A stretch of DNA of 15,177 nt from contig JALHUG010000056.1 of the NCBI GenBank assembly GCA_022866185.1, positions 1 through 15,177 of the forward strand, read 5' to 3'. The stretch is from Dehalococcoidia bacterium. GTDB taxonomy: Bacteria; Chloroflexota; Dehalococcoidia; SM23-28-2. A program made the translations under genes and the position numbers. The notes below the pieces were generated by a model. It ran no database searches. It was not told where the DNA came from and was given only the letters and a program-made list of their open reading frames with translations. This document shows, in pieces, positions 1-8,850 of this stretch (its first letter is position 1; each line of letters starts with the position of its first letter).

Positions 1-1581
1 ATCTACATCGACCCGCCCTACAACACTGGAAACGACTTCATCTACCCGGACGATTACGCCGAGACGCTACAAACTTACTTGGAGTACACCGGTCAAGTCG
101 ACAGCGATGGCCGTAAATTCACCACTAATACCGAGGCCGACGGACGCTTCCACTCCAAATGGCTCAATATGCTGTATCCGCGTCTCTACCTCGCGCGGAA
201 TCTTCTCAGAGAAGACGGAGTGATCTTCGTCAGCATAGACGACAACGAAATAGACAGCCTAAGAAAAATCTGCAATGAAGTCTTTGGCGAAGAAAATTTC
301 ACGGCCTGTATCGCGAATGTAAACAACCCGAAGGGGCGTTCAGATGACAAATACTTCGCCCGAGCACACGAATACCTGGTGGTCTACAGGAAGGGTGAAG
401 CATCACTTCGAGGATGGGAGCCTGACGAAAGGATCCTCAAGCGGTACAACAAGATATCCGCAGACGGGCGCCCGTATCGGGAAATTGATCTTCGCAAGAC
501 GGGCGATAACGATCGAAGAGAGGATCGCCCAAACCTGTTCTACTACTTCTTGTACAACCCGGAGACTGGAGAGTTAACGCCAACACGTGATGAATCCACA
601 CGAGAGGGCTTCATTTCGATCAGGCCTCTCAGGGAAGATGGGAGCGAGGGGAACTGGCGATGGGAAATCAAGGCCTCCCTTGAGAGAGCCCTTGTTTTGG
701 TCGCCAAGCTTATGCCGGTACGCAAGATTTGGTCGGTGTTTGAGATGGACTATCTTCAACCCGATGAGCGTATAAAGCCAACTACAGCTTGGACGATGAA
801 GGAAGTAAACTCCGAACGTGGTACGGAACAATTCATCGCGCTTGGCTTCGACAAGGAGCTATTTCCAAGACCCAAACCAGTCGGCCTTCTTGGACAGATA
901 TTGGCGCTCGCCGCGGCGCCCCACCAAACGGACATCGTCATGGACTTCTTCGCTGGTTCGGGCACGACTGGACAGGCGGTACTCGATCTGAATCACCAGG
1001 ACGGTGGCAACCGTAGGTTCATTCTCGTGCAACTGCCCGAGGCGACCGGCCGCGAGGACTACCCCACGATCGCGGACATCTGCAAGGAGCGCGTGCGGCG
1101 TGTAATCAAGAAGCTGAACGATGAGGATGCCAGCAAGCTGGCGCTGGACGGCGACAAGAAACAAGACCGGGGCTTCCGCGTCTTCAAGCTCGCCGAGTCC
1201 AACTTCAAGACCTGGAACGCGGACCTGCCCCAGGGCGACGTCGCGGCGCTTGAAGAGCAGCTCGCCATGCACGTCGATCATCTCATCGCCGACCGCACGG
1301 CGGAGGACCGGCTGTACGAGCTGTTGCTCAAGAGCGGCTTCCCGCTCACCACGCACGTGGAGACGCTCACGCTGGACGGCAAGACCGTCTACAGCGTGCA
1401 GGGCGGCGCCATGCTCATCTGCCTCAATAAGGAGCTCAGCTTTGAGGCCATCAAGGCGATGGCGGAGATGAAGCCGGAGCGCGTCGTCTGCCTGGACGAA
1501 GGCTTCGCCGGCAACGACCAGCTCAAGACCAACGCCGTCCAGACGATGAAAGGCAAGAACATCGTCTTCCGGACGGTGTAG
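1..1581 (+). CDS. mod: Type III restriction-modification methyltransferase subunit Mod, 5'-truncated by window edge
   Basis: N6-adenine DNA methyltransferase and specificity subunit of a type III restriction-modification system. It uses S-adenosylmethionine to protect host sites and is also needed for Res to cut. The open frame is already running at base 1, which opens inside catalytic motif IV: IYIDPPYNTG at window codons 1-10. The SAM-binding motif comes later, DFFAGSGTTG at codons 315-324 (bases 943-972). This order (DPPY, then FxGxG) defines the beta class used by type III Mod proteins. The stretch between holds the target recognition domain, including HEYLVVY near codons 124-130. About 527 codons are present and the N-terminus lies outside the window, so an ATG at base 79 is internal and not the start. 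The 3' end sits 10 bases before res. The central part is AT-richer than the 3' part. Family assignment is firm; the recognised DNA site cannot be read from sequence. Confidence 0.95.
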   Translation: MYIDPPYNTGNDFIYPDDYAETLQTYLEYTGQVDSDGRKFTTNTEADGRFHSKWLNMLYPRLYLARNLLREDGVIFVSIDDNEIDSLRKICNEVFGEENFTACIANVNNPKGRSDDKYFARAHEYLVVYRKGEASLRGWEPDERILKRYNKISADGRPYREIDLRKTGDNDRREDRPNLFYYFLYNPETGELTPTRDESTREGFISIRPLREDGSEGNWRWEIKASLERALVLVAKLMPVRKIWSVFEMDYLQPDERIKPTTAWTMKEVNSERGTEQFIALGFDKELFPRPKPVGLLGQILALAAAPHQTDIVMDFFAGSGTTGQAVLDLNHQDGGNRRFILVQLPEATGREDYPTIADICKERVRRVIKKLNDEDASKLALDGDKKQDRGFRVFKLAESNFKTWNADLPQGDVAALEEQLAMHVDHLIADRTAEDRLYELLLKSGFPLTTHVETLTLDGKTVYSVQGGAMLICLNKELSFEAIKAMAEMKPERVVCLDEGFAGNDQLKTNAVQTMKGKNIVFRTV

Positions 1582-1591
1582 GGGCGCCCGG

Positions 1592-4564
1592 ATGAAGCTC
1601 CAGTTCGACCCCAAGCAGCAGTACCAGCTGGACGCGGTGGCGGCCGTCGTCGACCTCTTCGACGGTCAGCCGCTGGAGCAGCCAGAGTACGCCGTCATCC
1701 ACCAGGAAGAGTACGTCGGCCTCTTCAGTGGCCAGTTGCGCACGGAACTAGGCGTCGGGAACTGCCTCTCTCTCACGCCGGAAGCCTTGCGCGACAACAC
1801 CCGCGCCGTCCAGGAGCGCAACGAGATCGACGTCTCAGATCCGGCTGCGCCGCTGGAGTCGTGGGCAATGCCCGACCCCGAAGGGGGCGTCCGTTCCTGC
1901 CCGCACTTCTCGGTCGAAATGGAGACGGGCACCGGCAAGACGTATGTCTATCTACGCACCATCTTCGAGCTGTCGCGGCGCTACGGTTTCAAGAAGTTCA
2001 TCATCGTCGTGCCGAGCGTCGCCATCCGCGAGGGCGTCCTCAAGAACATCGAGATCACGCGCGACCACTTCCGCGCCCTCTACAACAACGTTGAGTTCGA
2101 GTACTTCGTCTACGATGCCCGCAAGGTGAACAAACTTCGACAGTTCGCCGTTAGCAACACCATCCAGATACTGGTGATCAACATCGACGCGTTCCGCAAG
2201 AACTTCACCGGCACTGAGGACGAGCAGAAGAGCAACGTCATCTACAAGGAGAACGACAGGCTTTCCGGCCGCCAGCCGATCGAGTTCGTTCAGGCGGCGA
2301 ACCCAATCGTTATCATCGACGAGCCGCAGAGCGTGGACAGCACCGAGAAGTCGCAAGAGGCGATCCGGGCCCTCAATCCGCTCTGCACGCTGCGCTACTC
2401 GGCCACGCACAAGAACCCGTACAACCTCGTCTATCGCCTGGACCCCATCCGCGCCTTCGAGCTTCGGCTGGTCAAGCAGATCGTAGTGGCGAGCGTCACC
2501 GCCTCGGGCGCTATGAACGACCCCTTCGTGCGCGTCGACAAGATTGACAACACCAAGGGGATCAGCGCTAACCTCCGTCTTCACGTGCAGACGCCGAGCG
2601 GACCGAAGGAGAAGGGCATCAAGGTCAAGGCGGGAACGGACCTGTATGAGATCTCCGACAACAGGGCGAACTATCGGGACGGATTCGTGGTAGCCGAGAT
2701 CAACGCTGAACCGGGCAACGAATATGTCCGCTTCGACAATGGCCGCGTGCTTCATCTCGGCGAGACGCTGGGCGGCCTCCATGAGGACGTCTGGCGGATG
2801 CAGATCAAGAACACGATCAAGAAGCACCTCGACAGGGAGCTGCAGGTGCAAGTCAGCGGCCTCAAGGTTCTCAGCCTTTTCTTCATCGACCGCGTCGCCA
2901 ACTATCGCAGCTACGACGAAGGCGGCCAGCCGGTGCGGGGAAAGTTTGCCGCGGCCTTCGAGTCCGCGCTCGCGGAGCTCGCCGCGGACGAGCGATATCG
3001 CGAACTCACCTGGCTGAAGGAGCCGGTCGAGCGGCTCCACAACGGCTACTTCGCCCAGGACAAGAAGGGCGTGCTGAAAGACACGCGCGGCGACACCCAG
3101 GCGGACGATGACGTGTACAACCTCATCATGAAGGACAAGGAGCGGCTCCTATCCATGGACGAGCCTCTTCGCTTCATCTTCAGCCATTCGGCTCTGCGGG
3201 AAGGCTGGGACAACCCGAACGTGTTCCAGATCTGCACTCTCAACGAGACGCACAGCGTCACCAAGAAGCGGCAGGAGATCGGCCGCGGCCTCCGCCTTCC
3301 GGTAAACCAGGACGGTGAGCGTGTGTTCGACGACTCGATAAACAAGCTGCTGGTCGTCGCCAACGAGAGCTACGAGGATTTCGCCAGCACCTTGCAGACT
3401 GAGTACGAAGAAGACTGCGGCGTTACCTTCGGCAAGGTGCCGTCGTCGGCCATATCCCGGCTCAGCCGTATCGTCGGTGAGCAGCAACAGGCCGTCGGGA
3501 AGGAGGCGGCCGCCGAGATTTGGCAGAGCCTCGTTTCCAGCGGCTTCATCGCGCCCGACGGCAAAATTCAGCCCGCCTTCGATCCGCAAAAGCCCGGCCT
3601 GACGCTTGCCCTGCCGGCAGCGCATCAGGACGTCGAGAAGGCGGTCATCGACCTGCTGTCGAGTTACCAGCTGGAACGCCACGTCCGAAGAGAGAGGGAT
3701 GAAGGACCCAACCGGCTTCGCAAGGAAGTCCAGCTGAGTCCCGAGTTCCAGGAGCTGTGGGAGCGAATCAAGCCGCGGACGACGTACCGCGTGGAGTTCG
3801 AGACGGACGACCTCGTGCGTCGCGCGGTCGACGCGCTCAAGAAAATGGAGAAGATCGAGCCGGCACAGTTGCATGTCTCATCGGGCGCGCTGTACATCCA
3901 GCAGGCGGGAGTAAAGACAGAGGCCGTCAGCGCGATACGCGAGACCGTGCAGTACCAGGGGCCACTGCCGGATCTCCTGGCCTACCTGCAAGGTGAGACC
4001 GAGCTCACTCGCTCCACCCTCGTCAGGATCCTCAAGGAGTCGGGCCGCTTGCCGGACTTCTTCGTCAACCCGCAGCGCTTCATGGACGCGGTCGCGGCCG
4101 TGCTCAAGCATGAGCTCCACCGGTTGCTCGTCGACGGCATCAAGTACGAACGCATTTCAGGCACGGAGCCAGAAGCCGAGTGGGACATGGTGCTATTCCG
4201 GGACGAAGAGCTGATCAACTACCTCACGGCCCTGCCTGTGAAGAAGTCTGTCTACGAGTACGTAGCATATGACTCGAACGTGGAGCGCGAATTCGCTGAA
4301 AAGCTGAACGAGCGCGATGACATCAAGCTTTTCGTGAAGCTGCCGGGGTGGTTCAAGGTTGACACGCCGGTCGGCGAGTACAACCCCGACTGGGCCATCG
4401 TCAAGCACAACGACCAGACCGTCTACCTTGTGCGAGAGACGAAGGACACCAAAGACTTCCTGAAGCTAAGGAACAGCGAATCTGACAAGGTGCGCTGTGG
4501 ACAGCGCCACTTCGAGGCGATCGGTGTGCCATTCGCGGTCGCGGTGACAGCGGACGAAGTGTAG
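1592..4564 (+). CDS. res: Type III restriction endonuclease subunit Res (DExx helicase plus PD-(D/E)XK nuclease)
   Basis: ATP-dependent restriction subunit, which works in complex with Mod and cuts near unmodified target sites. The 990-residue length is normal for Res. The superfamily 2 helicase core is complete. Walker A is METGTGKT (residues 110-117), the DExx box is DEPQ (243-246), motif III is SAT (270-272) and motif VI is QEIGRGLR (561-568). HSALREGWDNPNV just upstream of motif VI fits motif V. The C-terminal endonuclease domain shows NPDW (D933) followed by E949-T-K951, the PD...ExK pattern. No stop, frameshift or lost key residue is seen, so the enzyme looks intact. The ATG at 1592 has GGGG at 1581-1584, seven bases upstream and overlapping the mod stop codon. 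The 10-base gap implies co-transcription and probably coupled translation with mod. Motif order and neighbour make the call firm. Confidence 0.96.
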   Translation: MKLQFDPKQQYQLDAVAAVVDLFDGQPLEQPEYAVIHQEEYVGLFSGQLRTELGVGNCLSLTPEALRDNTRAVQERNEIDVSDPAAPLESWAMPDPEGGVRSCPHFSVEMETGTGKTYVYLRTIFELSRRYGFKKFIIVVPSVAIREGVLKNIEITRDHFRALYNNVEFEYFVYDARKVNKLRQFAVSNTIQILVINIDAFRKNFTGTEDEQKSNVIYKENDRLSGRQPIEFVQAANPIVIIDEPQSVDSTEKSQEAIRALNPLCTLRYSATHKNPYNLVYRLDPIRAFELRLVKQIVVASVTASGAMNDPFVRVDKIDNTKGISANLRLHVQTPSGPKEKGIKVKAGTDLYEISDNRANYRDGFVVAEINAEPGNEYVRFDNGRVLHLGETLGGLHEDVWRMQIKNTIKKHLDRELQVQVSGLKVLSLFFIDRVANYRSYDEGGQPVRGKFAAAFESALAELAADERYRELTWLKEPVERLHNGYFAQDKKGVLKDTRGDTQADDDVYNLIMKDKERLLSMDEPLRFIFSHSALREGWDNPNVFQICTLNETHSVTKKRQEIGRGLRLPVNQDGERVFDDSINKLLVVANESYEDFASTLQTEYEEDCGVTFGKVPSSAISRLSRIVGEQQQAVGKEAAAEIWQSLVSSGFIAPDGKIQPAFDPQKPGLTLALPAAHQDVEKAVIDLLSSYQLERHVRRERDEGPNRLRKEVQLSPEFQELWERIKPRTTYRVEFETDDLVRRAVDALKKMEKIEPAQLHVSSGALYIQQAGVKTEAVSAIRETVQYQGPLPDLLAYLQGETELTRSTLVRILKESGRLPDFFVNPQRFMDAVAAVLKHELHRLLVDGIKYERISGTEPEAEWDMVLFRDEELINYLTALPVKKSVYEYVAYDSNVEREFAEKLNERDDIKLFVKLPGWFKVDTPVGEYNPDWAIVKHNDQTVYLVRETKDTKDFLKLRNSESDKVRCGQRHFEAIGVPFAVAVTADEV

Positions 4565-4832
4565 GCGGGTGCCAGTTAGTCGGGTACCTCAAGTCAGTGC
4601 CACGGAGCTACCTGCAATGACGAAATTTTCCGTTGACTTCGTCCCCGCCAAGGCGAGTGTGTGTTCCTGAGAAGCCAGCACGCGGCCAGCGGCCGACGCC
4701 CAATCTTCGATGCACGAACTGCGTGCTTCGCCGACTTCCAACGTGATATTCTATCCCTGCCTGGTAGATGCGATGGCGCCGAAAGACGCCGAACAGTAGC
4801 CCGCAAGGTGCAGCACGGATCCGCCAAGAGAA

Positions 4833-4855
4833 GTGCGAAGGAAAGACCGTCGCAC
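4833..4855. repeat. Short inverted repeat in the gap upstream of sbcD-like gene
   Basis: GTGCGA at 4833-4838 is matched by TCGCAC at 4850-4855 across an 11-base spacer. It could be a hairpin or a small operator. There is no T-run after it, so it is not a standard terminator. A six-base arm in GC-rich DNA can arise by chance. Confidence 0.25.
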
Positions 4856-4960
4856 GGGGCCAATCGGAGAGGGCAGACGAGGTCGCTGAACTAGGCCAAA
4901 AAGGGTGGCGCGATACGGTGCATCCGAAGTATCAGGCGCCGGACTGATGCGCTCTTAGTC

Positions 4961-4964
4961 AGGA
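4961..4964 (+). promoter_or_regulatory. Ribosome binding site supporting the GTG start at 4973
   Basis: AGGA lies eight bases before the GTG at 4973. The protein then begins MVKILHFADVHLD, which places the first metal-binding motif at the usual distance from the N-terminus for this family. The nearest upstream ATG (4946) is in another frame and hits a stop within four codons. Confidence 0.5.
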
Positions 4965-4972
4965 CTGGGGCA

Positions 4973-6100
4973 GTGGTAAAGATTCTGCACTTCGCTGACG
5001 TTCACTTAGACTGCTCGTTTGCTGGGGTTGGAATGGCCAGGAGCGAGGCCAGTAGGCGCCGTGAAGAGCTCCGGAGTGTCTTGCGCCGCATCGTCGATCT
5101 GGCCCTGGAGCGCAACATCGATGCTGTCACCGTTGGGGGCGACCTCTACGAGCACGACCGAGTCACCCTTGACACGGGCCGCTTTATCGTGAGCCAGTTC
5201 GAGCGGTTGGCGCCGCGGCCTGTGTTGATCGCTCCAGGCAACCACGACCGATACGTTCCGGATAGCCTATATCGGCGGCTGGATTGGCCCGGCAACGTGC
5301 ACATCTTCGACAGCATGCAATGGCAGCCAGTCGCGCTTGCGGACAGCGTAGCGGTCTGGGGCGTCGGGCACAACAGCCCTGCCGTCCGAGACAATCTCCT
5401 GCGGGATCTGCAGTTGGATCGCTCTGAGACGGCCATCGCGCTGCTTCATGGCTCGGACGTCTCGGCAGTGCCTGAACGAAAGGCGGCCCATTGTCCCTTC
5501 GAGGTGAGCGATGTGGAGCGGTGCGGCGCCGCCTTTTTGCTGCTCGGACATTATCACAGCATGCGTCTCTCCCCGGCTCACTCACCTCTCTACAGCTACC
5601 CGGGGAATCCCGAACCGCTGGGATTTGATGAGGCGGGGCCCCACTACGTCCTTCTGTTGAGCGTGGGTGAACACGGCGCCACCGCGGAGCCAGTCCAGAT
5701 CAACGAGGTTTTCTACCGCACGGAACGCATCGATGTGGCCGGCATGTCAACATCGGATCAAGTCCGCGAGGCCATCGCACGTCTCGCTGGCGAGAGCTCG
5801 CCCGCACCCGATATCGTCAGGATGCTGCTCGTAGGTCAGGCTGAGCCCGAACTGGATATCAACGTAGCGGGCCTGCTGTCCGCGACGGCCGAGCGGTTCC
5901 GCTACCTAGAGATCGCCGATCAGACCCAGGCCGCCTTCAACCTGGAGGAAATGCGAGAGGAGGCCACCACCCGGGGAGCGTTTGTCCGGCTTATGCAGGA
6001 GCGAATCGGCAGGGCGCAAGGGGCCGAAAAGGAGATCCTTGAGAACGCTCTACGGTACGGGCTGCAAGCCTTTTCCGGCCAGGAGGTGCGGCCCCGGTGA
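4973..6100 (+). CDS. sbcD: SbcD/Mre11-like (YhaO-type) DNA repair exonuclease, metallophosphoesterase family
   Basis: Predicted Mn-dependent nuclease that trims or opens DNA ends with its ATPase partner, encoded immediately downstream. The calcineurin-like phosphoesterase motifs are all present in order: D9-V-H11, GGD57, GNHD (N90, H91, D92), LLHG (H159) and GHYH (H193, H195). Residues after about 230 form a C-terminal part resembling the capping domain of YhaO proteins and ending in LRYGLQAF. At 375 residues it is near the usual SbcD/YhaO length. The start is a GTG with AGGA eight bases upstream. The stop overlaps the next gene by GTGA (6097-6100), so the two proteins are probably made in a coupled way as one complex. 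Choosing YhaO rather than classical SbcD rests mainly on the YhaN-type partner. Nuclease activity is inferred from the intact motifs. Confidence 0.9.
   Translation: MVKILHFADVHLDCSFAGVGMARSEASRRREELRSVLRRIVDLALERNIDAVTVGGDLYEHDRVTLDTGRFIVSQFERLAPRPVLIAPGNHDRYVPDSLYRRLDWPGNVHIFDSMQWQPVALADSVAVWGVGHNSPAVRDNLLRDLQLDRSETAIALLHGSDVSAVPERKAAHCPFEVSDVERCGAAFLLLGHYHSMRLSPAHSPLYSYPGNPEPLGFDEAGPHYVLLLSVGEHGATAEPVQINEVFYRTERIDVAGMSTSDQVREAIARLAGESSPAPDIVRMLLVGQAEPELDINVAGLLSATAERFRYLEIADQTQAAFNLEEMREEATTRGAFVRLMQERIGRAQGAEKEILENALRYGLQAFSGQEVRPR
6081..6088 (+). promoter_or_regulatory. Strong Shine-Dalgarno for the YhaN-type gene, inside the sbcD 3' end
   Basis: AGGAGGTG is a full-length match to the anti-Shine-Dalgarno consensus, eight bases before the GTG at 6097. 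It lies within the last codons of the upstream gene. This fixes the GTG start and indicates efficient re-initiation after the upstream stop. Confidence 0.85.
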
Positions 6101-8850
6101 GAATCACGCGGATCGAGATAGAAGGCTTCGGCTGCTTGCGAGACTTCCGGGAAGACATAGCGTCGGGGTTGCACTTATTCCAGGGGCCCAACGAGTCGGG
6201 GAAGTCCACACTACAGCAGTCGATACTCGCCCTTCTCTACGGCTTCTACGAGGGCGAACGAGCGCGGGCGTCGGAGAACGCCGCTCGCGAGCGCTTTGTG
6301 CCCTGGAGTGGGCCACCATACGGCGGGACGCTGGAGTATGAGCTCGAGAACGGTGTTAGGTACCGGGTGCAGCGAGACTTCAACAGCTCCGACGTGCCCA
6401 CGACCGTTTGGGACCTAGGGGTCGGCAGAGACGTAACCGGTGACTTTGGACGCGGCCGGCACGGAAATGTGCCCTTTGCGCGGCGACACATTGGAATGAC
6501 CAGGAGGGTGTTCGATGCATGCGCATTCGTTTCCCAGGGCGAGCTGTTTGAAATTGCGGAAGAAAGTCGAGCCTCGCCACAGGAAATAGGCGACACCATC
6601 ATCAGCCTAGCCGACACGGCACGCCGGGACATCTCAGCGCAGTCTGCGATCGGTCACTTGGACCACATTCTGCGGGAGCAGGTGGGCACGCGCATGTCCA
6701 GAACTACGCCTCTTCCTGTCACCCGCCGCCGCGCCGCCGAGGCTGAACGCGAACTGCAGGAAATAGATGGGGTTCGGGGAGAGCTGGCGGACCAGGCTAC
6801 TGACCTGGAGGAAGCGATTGAGGGGGCCCGAGAGTTGCGGGAAGCAGTTTCTCGAACCCGCTACCTTCTTCTCAGCGCTGAGGCTGCCGACGTCGAGGAC
6901 CGCCTCGGCCGGCTCGAGGACTTGGCTCGCCAGGATGAGCGCCTTCAGGCAGATATCGACGGAAATCGGGACTTCGCCGAGTTTCCAGCCGACGAACGGG
7001 ATAGCGTTCTTAAGACCTGGGGGAGCATCTGCGACCTGCGGGAGGGACTGGACAAGGACCGTCCTGGGATCGCCGAGACCCGCGCGCGGCTTCTGACTCT
7101 GGGTAAGCAAAAGGAAGAGCTCTGCCGCAAAGAGCTCGACCTCGCTCACTTGCGTGACTACCCCGTCGACCGGAAGGGCGATATCGATGAGGCGGTCATT
7201 TCCTGGCAAGGCTTGCGCGCGGTAGCCTTGGAAGCGGGAAAGCGCCTCAGCGCCGCCGCGGTAGCTCAAGAGCTGGTAAGTGAGTACGAGCGCCTCGAAG
7301 CCGAGGTCGGGAGCCTGTCTGGAGACGACCTGGAGCGTCTGACCGGACTCCTTCGCGCCCCCGTCGTGGGTGCATTTCGCCGAGCCCTGCGCGCGGTCGG
7401 CCGCGCCATAACGATGGCGCTGCGCTGGGTCTGGAGGCAGCTGATCGCGCTGGCCCGCTGGGTTCTCCACACAGTGGTGCGCCGCGAGACCGAAGTTCAC
7501 GTTGAAGAGGACGAGCACGAGCAGGCGGAGGAGTCCAAGAGAAGTGCTTACCCAGAATCACTTAGCCCCGATCAGGTGAGCGCCGTCCTGGACCGGCACA
7601 GGCGGTTTCAGGAGATTGCCCCGCTAGTCAGAAAGTATTTGGGGGAGAAAGCTGAGACTGAAGCTGCGGAGTCGAGGGCCGAACTCGCAGCACAGAGCCT
7701 CCGTGAGGCGCTTGGGGACCTTGTGGATGACCTCTCCGACCTGGAGCGAGCGTACCGTGTGTTCTGTGACCGTGTGGAGGGCCACCGCGAACTCGCGACC
7801 ATTGCAGGCCAGCTCAAGTCTCTGGAGGGTGAACGGTCATCGCTTCAGGAGGCGGTTGGGCGGTTCGAAAGAGAGCAGGAGCGACTAGGGAGATTGGAGT
7901 CCGGACTGGGGGAGCAACTCCGCCAGACCACTGGGAGGAGTGGAGCACTGGAAGACCTGGTTGAGGCATTCCAAGACGGTTGCCGCCGCCGCCACCTTCA
8001 TGACGAAGCGAAGCGAGGGCTGCGTGAGGGCGAGGAAAGAAAGGGAATCATCTTGCAGGGTCAGTCTCCGAGCGAGCTCCAGGCGGCCCTCGACAAGGCG
8101 CGAAGAGAGCTTGAGCACTTGCGAGCGAGTAACCCGTCGCTGGAGGGCGCGCGAACCAGTGAAACCCGGGAGAGCTTGGAGGAACTCCTCTCGCGGCAGC
8201 AGGATGACCTACATCAGCGCGAAGTCCGCATCACCGGGCTCCGAACCAAGATCGACACGCAGCTCGCGCGCCTGCGGCCTAGGGCCGAAGTCGAAGAGGA
8301 GCTGGAGCGCTACACACAGCAAGTCTCCACGCTCGCAAGATTTGGGGATGAGCTAACCATCGCCATCGACGTTATTACCCAGGCGATGTCCGAGGCGCAT
8401 CGGGACTTCGCGCCTAGTGTTGGCCGTTTTCTGAGCGGAGGCTTGGCACGCGTCACCGCGAACAGGTACCAACATGTACTGCTGGATCCCTCCACCCTAC
8501 GTCTGACCACGGAGGTTCCGGAGACCCACCGCCTCGAGGACGTCGAGTTGCTCAGCAGGGGTACCCGCGCTGCTGCGTACCTGCTCCTGCGAGTAGGCCT
8601 TGCCCAACACATGAGCTCGATGGGTGAGCCGGTGCCGCTGATCTTGGACGATCCTCTAGTCGATTTGGACGATGTACGGGTTGAGAACTTCCTTGACTTG
8701 CTCCTCGAGCTGAGCCACGAAGTCCAGATCCTCCTATTTTCTAAGGGTGAAGGAACAAAGGCGTGGTTCGGGCGCCGCTGTGGCCGAAGTGCACCCCACA
8801 AGATCACATTGCTTCCCGCCCCGAGGTCTGCGAGCTCCAGCGCCTCCTAG
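6097..8850 (+). CDS. SMC/Rad50-like AAA ATPase, YhaN type, partner of the SbcD-like nuclease
   Basis: Predicted ABC/SMC-class ATPase that would gate and position the adjacent nuclease on DNA ends. The N-terminal head begins MRITRIEIEGFGCL and carries Walker A GPNESGKST (residues 30-38). The middle is two long charged coiled-coil arms. The C-terminal head has the signature LSRGTR (819-824) and Walker B PLILDDPLVDLDD (847-859). LSRGT and LDDP are forms I associate with YhaN rather than classical SbcC. No CxxC zinc hook is present anywhere. Instead residues 425-463 form a Trp- and Arg-rich amphipathic stretch (W444, W446, W455; Arg at 428, 432, 436, 443, 447, 454), followed by an acidic run at 470-479. 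The length of 917 residues suits the family. The GTG start overlaps the upstream stop. The last 40 or so residues are low-complexity and Ser/Ala-rich. Family call is firm; membrane contact by the central helix is only inferred. Confidence 0.88.
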   Translation: MRITRIEIEGFGCLRDFREDIASGLHLFQGPNESGKSTLQQSILALLYGFYEGERARASENAARERFVPWSGPPYGGTLEYELENGVRYRVQRDFNSSDVPTTVWDLGVGRDVTGDFGRGRHGNVPFARRHIGMTRRVFDACAFVSQGELFEIAEESRASPQEIGDTIISLADTARRDISAQSAIGHLDHILREQVGTRMSRTTPLPVTRRRAAEAERELQEIDGVRGELADQATDLEEAIEGARELREAVSRTRYLLLSAEAADVEDRLGRLEDLARQDERLQADIDGNRDFAEFPADERDSVLKTWGSICDLREGLDKDRPGIAETRARLLTLGKQKEELCRKELDLAHLRDYPVDRKGDIDEAVISWQGLRAVALEAGKRLSAAAVAQELVSEYERLEAEVGSLSGDDLERLTGLLRAPVVGAFRRALRAVGRAITMALRWVWRQLIALARWVLHTVVRRETEVHVEEDEHEQAEESKRSAYPESLSPDQVSAVLDRHRRFQEIAPLVRKYLGEKAETEAAESRAELAAQSLREALGDLVDDLSDLERAYRVFCDRVEGHRELATIAGQLKSLEGERSSLQEAVGRFEREQERLGRLESGLGEQLRQTTGRSGALEDLVEAFQDGCRRRHLHDEAKRGLREGEERKGIILQGQSPSELQAALDKARRELEHLRASNPSLEGARTSETRESLEELLSRQQDDLHQREVRITGLRTKIDTQLARLRPRAEVEEELERYTQQVSTLARFGDELTIAIDVITQAMSEAHRDFAPSVGRFLSGGLARVTANRYQHVLLDPSTLRLTTEVPETHRLEDVELLSRGTRAAAYLLLRVGLAQHMSSMGEPVPLILDDPLVDLDDVRVENFLDLLLELSHEVQILLFSKGEGTKAWFGRRCGRSAPHKITLLPAPRSASSSAS

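Larger units (their letters stand above)
4565..4972. other. Intergenic gap between restriction and repair modules, no gene recognised
   Basis: About 400 bases without a supportable gene. Frames open on both strands (for example 4661-4894 on + and 4594-4863 on -), but their translations have low complexity, are Arg-rich and show no motif, and no ribosome site precedes them. The line at 4621-4680 is about 55% GC by hand count, lower than its neighbours, which fits non-coding DNA. No hairpin with a T-run follows res, so no intrinsic terminator can be placed. A TATTCT at 4747-4752 resembles a -10 box but has no convincing -35 box. The promoter of the downstream nuclease pair probably lies here but I cannot locate it. 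Confidence 0.6.

Noticed and set aside
859..1614. Open frame of 251 codons on the minus strand, spanning the mod-res junction
   Set aside because: It is antisense to conserved methyltransferase motifs and the res start, and the predicted protein has no motif.
1952..3040. Long open frame of 362 codons on the minus strand, opposite res
   Set aside because: It lies wholly opposite the conserved helicase core of res. The translation is rich in Leu, Val, Asp and Arg with no motif, as expected for the complement of GC-rich codons.
1..4564. DISARM or BREX type defence system
   Set aside because: The helicase is a typical type III Res with its own nuclease domain and the methylase is a beta-class Mod. 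No drmA/B/C, pglZ or brx-like gene is present.
4747..4752. TATTCT as a -10 box for the sbcD-like operon
   Set aside because: The bases 17 upstream read TGCTTC, a poor -35 match, and the site is over 200 bases from the start codon. It is too weak to call.
4661..4894. Possible 77-residue gene in the gap upstream of the sbcD-like gene
   Set aside because: Arg/Ser-rich and motif-free, no upstream ribosome site, and a competing minus-strand frame of equal quality covers the same bases.
6634..7518. Open frame of 294 codons on the minus strand, opposite the YhaN-type gene
   Set aside because: It mirrors a coiled-coil coding region, shows no recognisable domain and has no ribosome site or partner gene.
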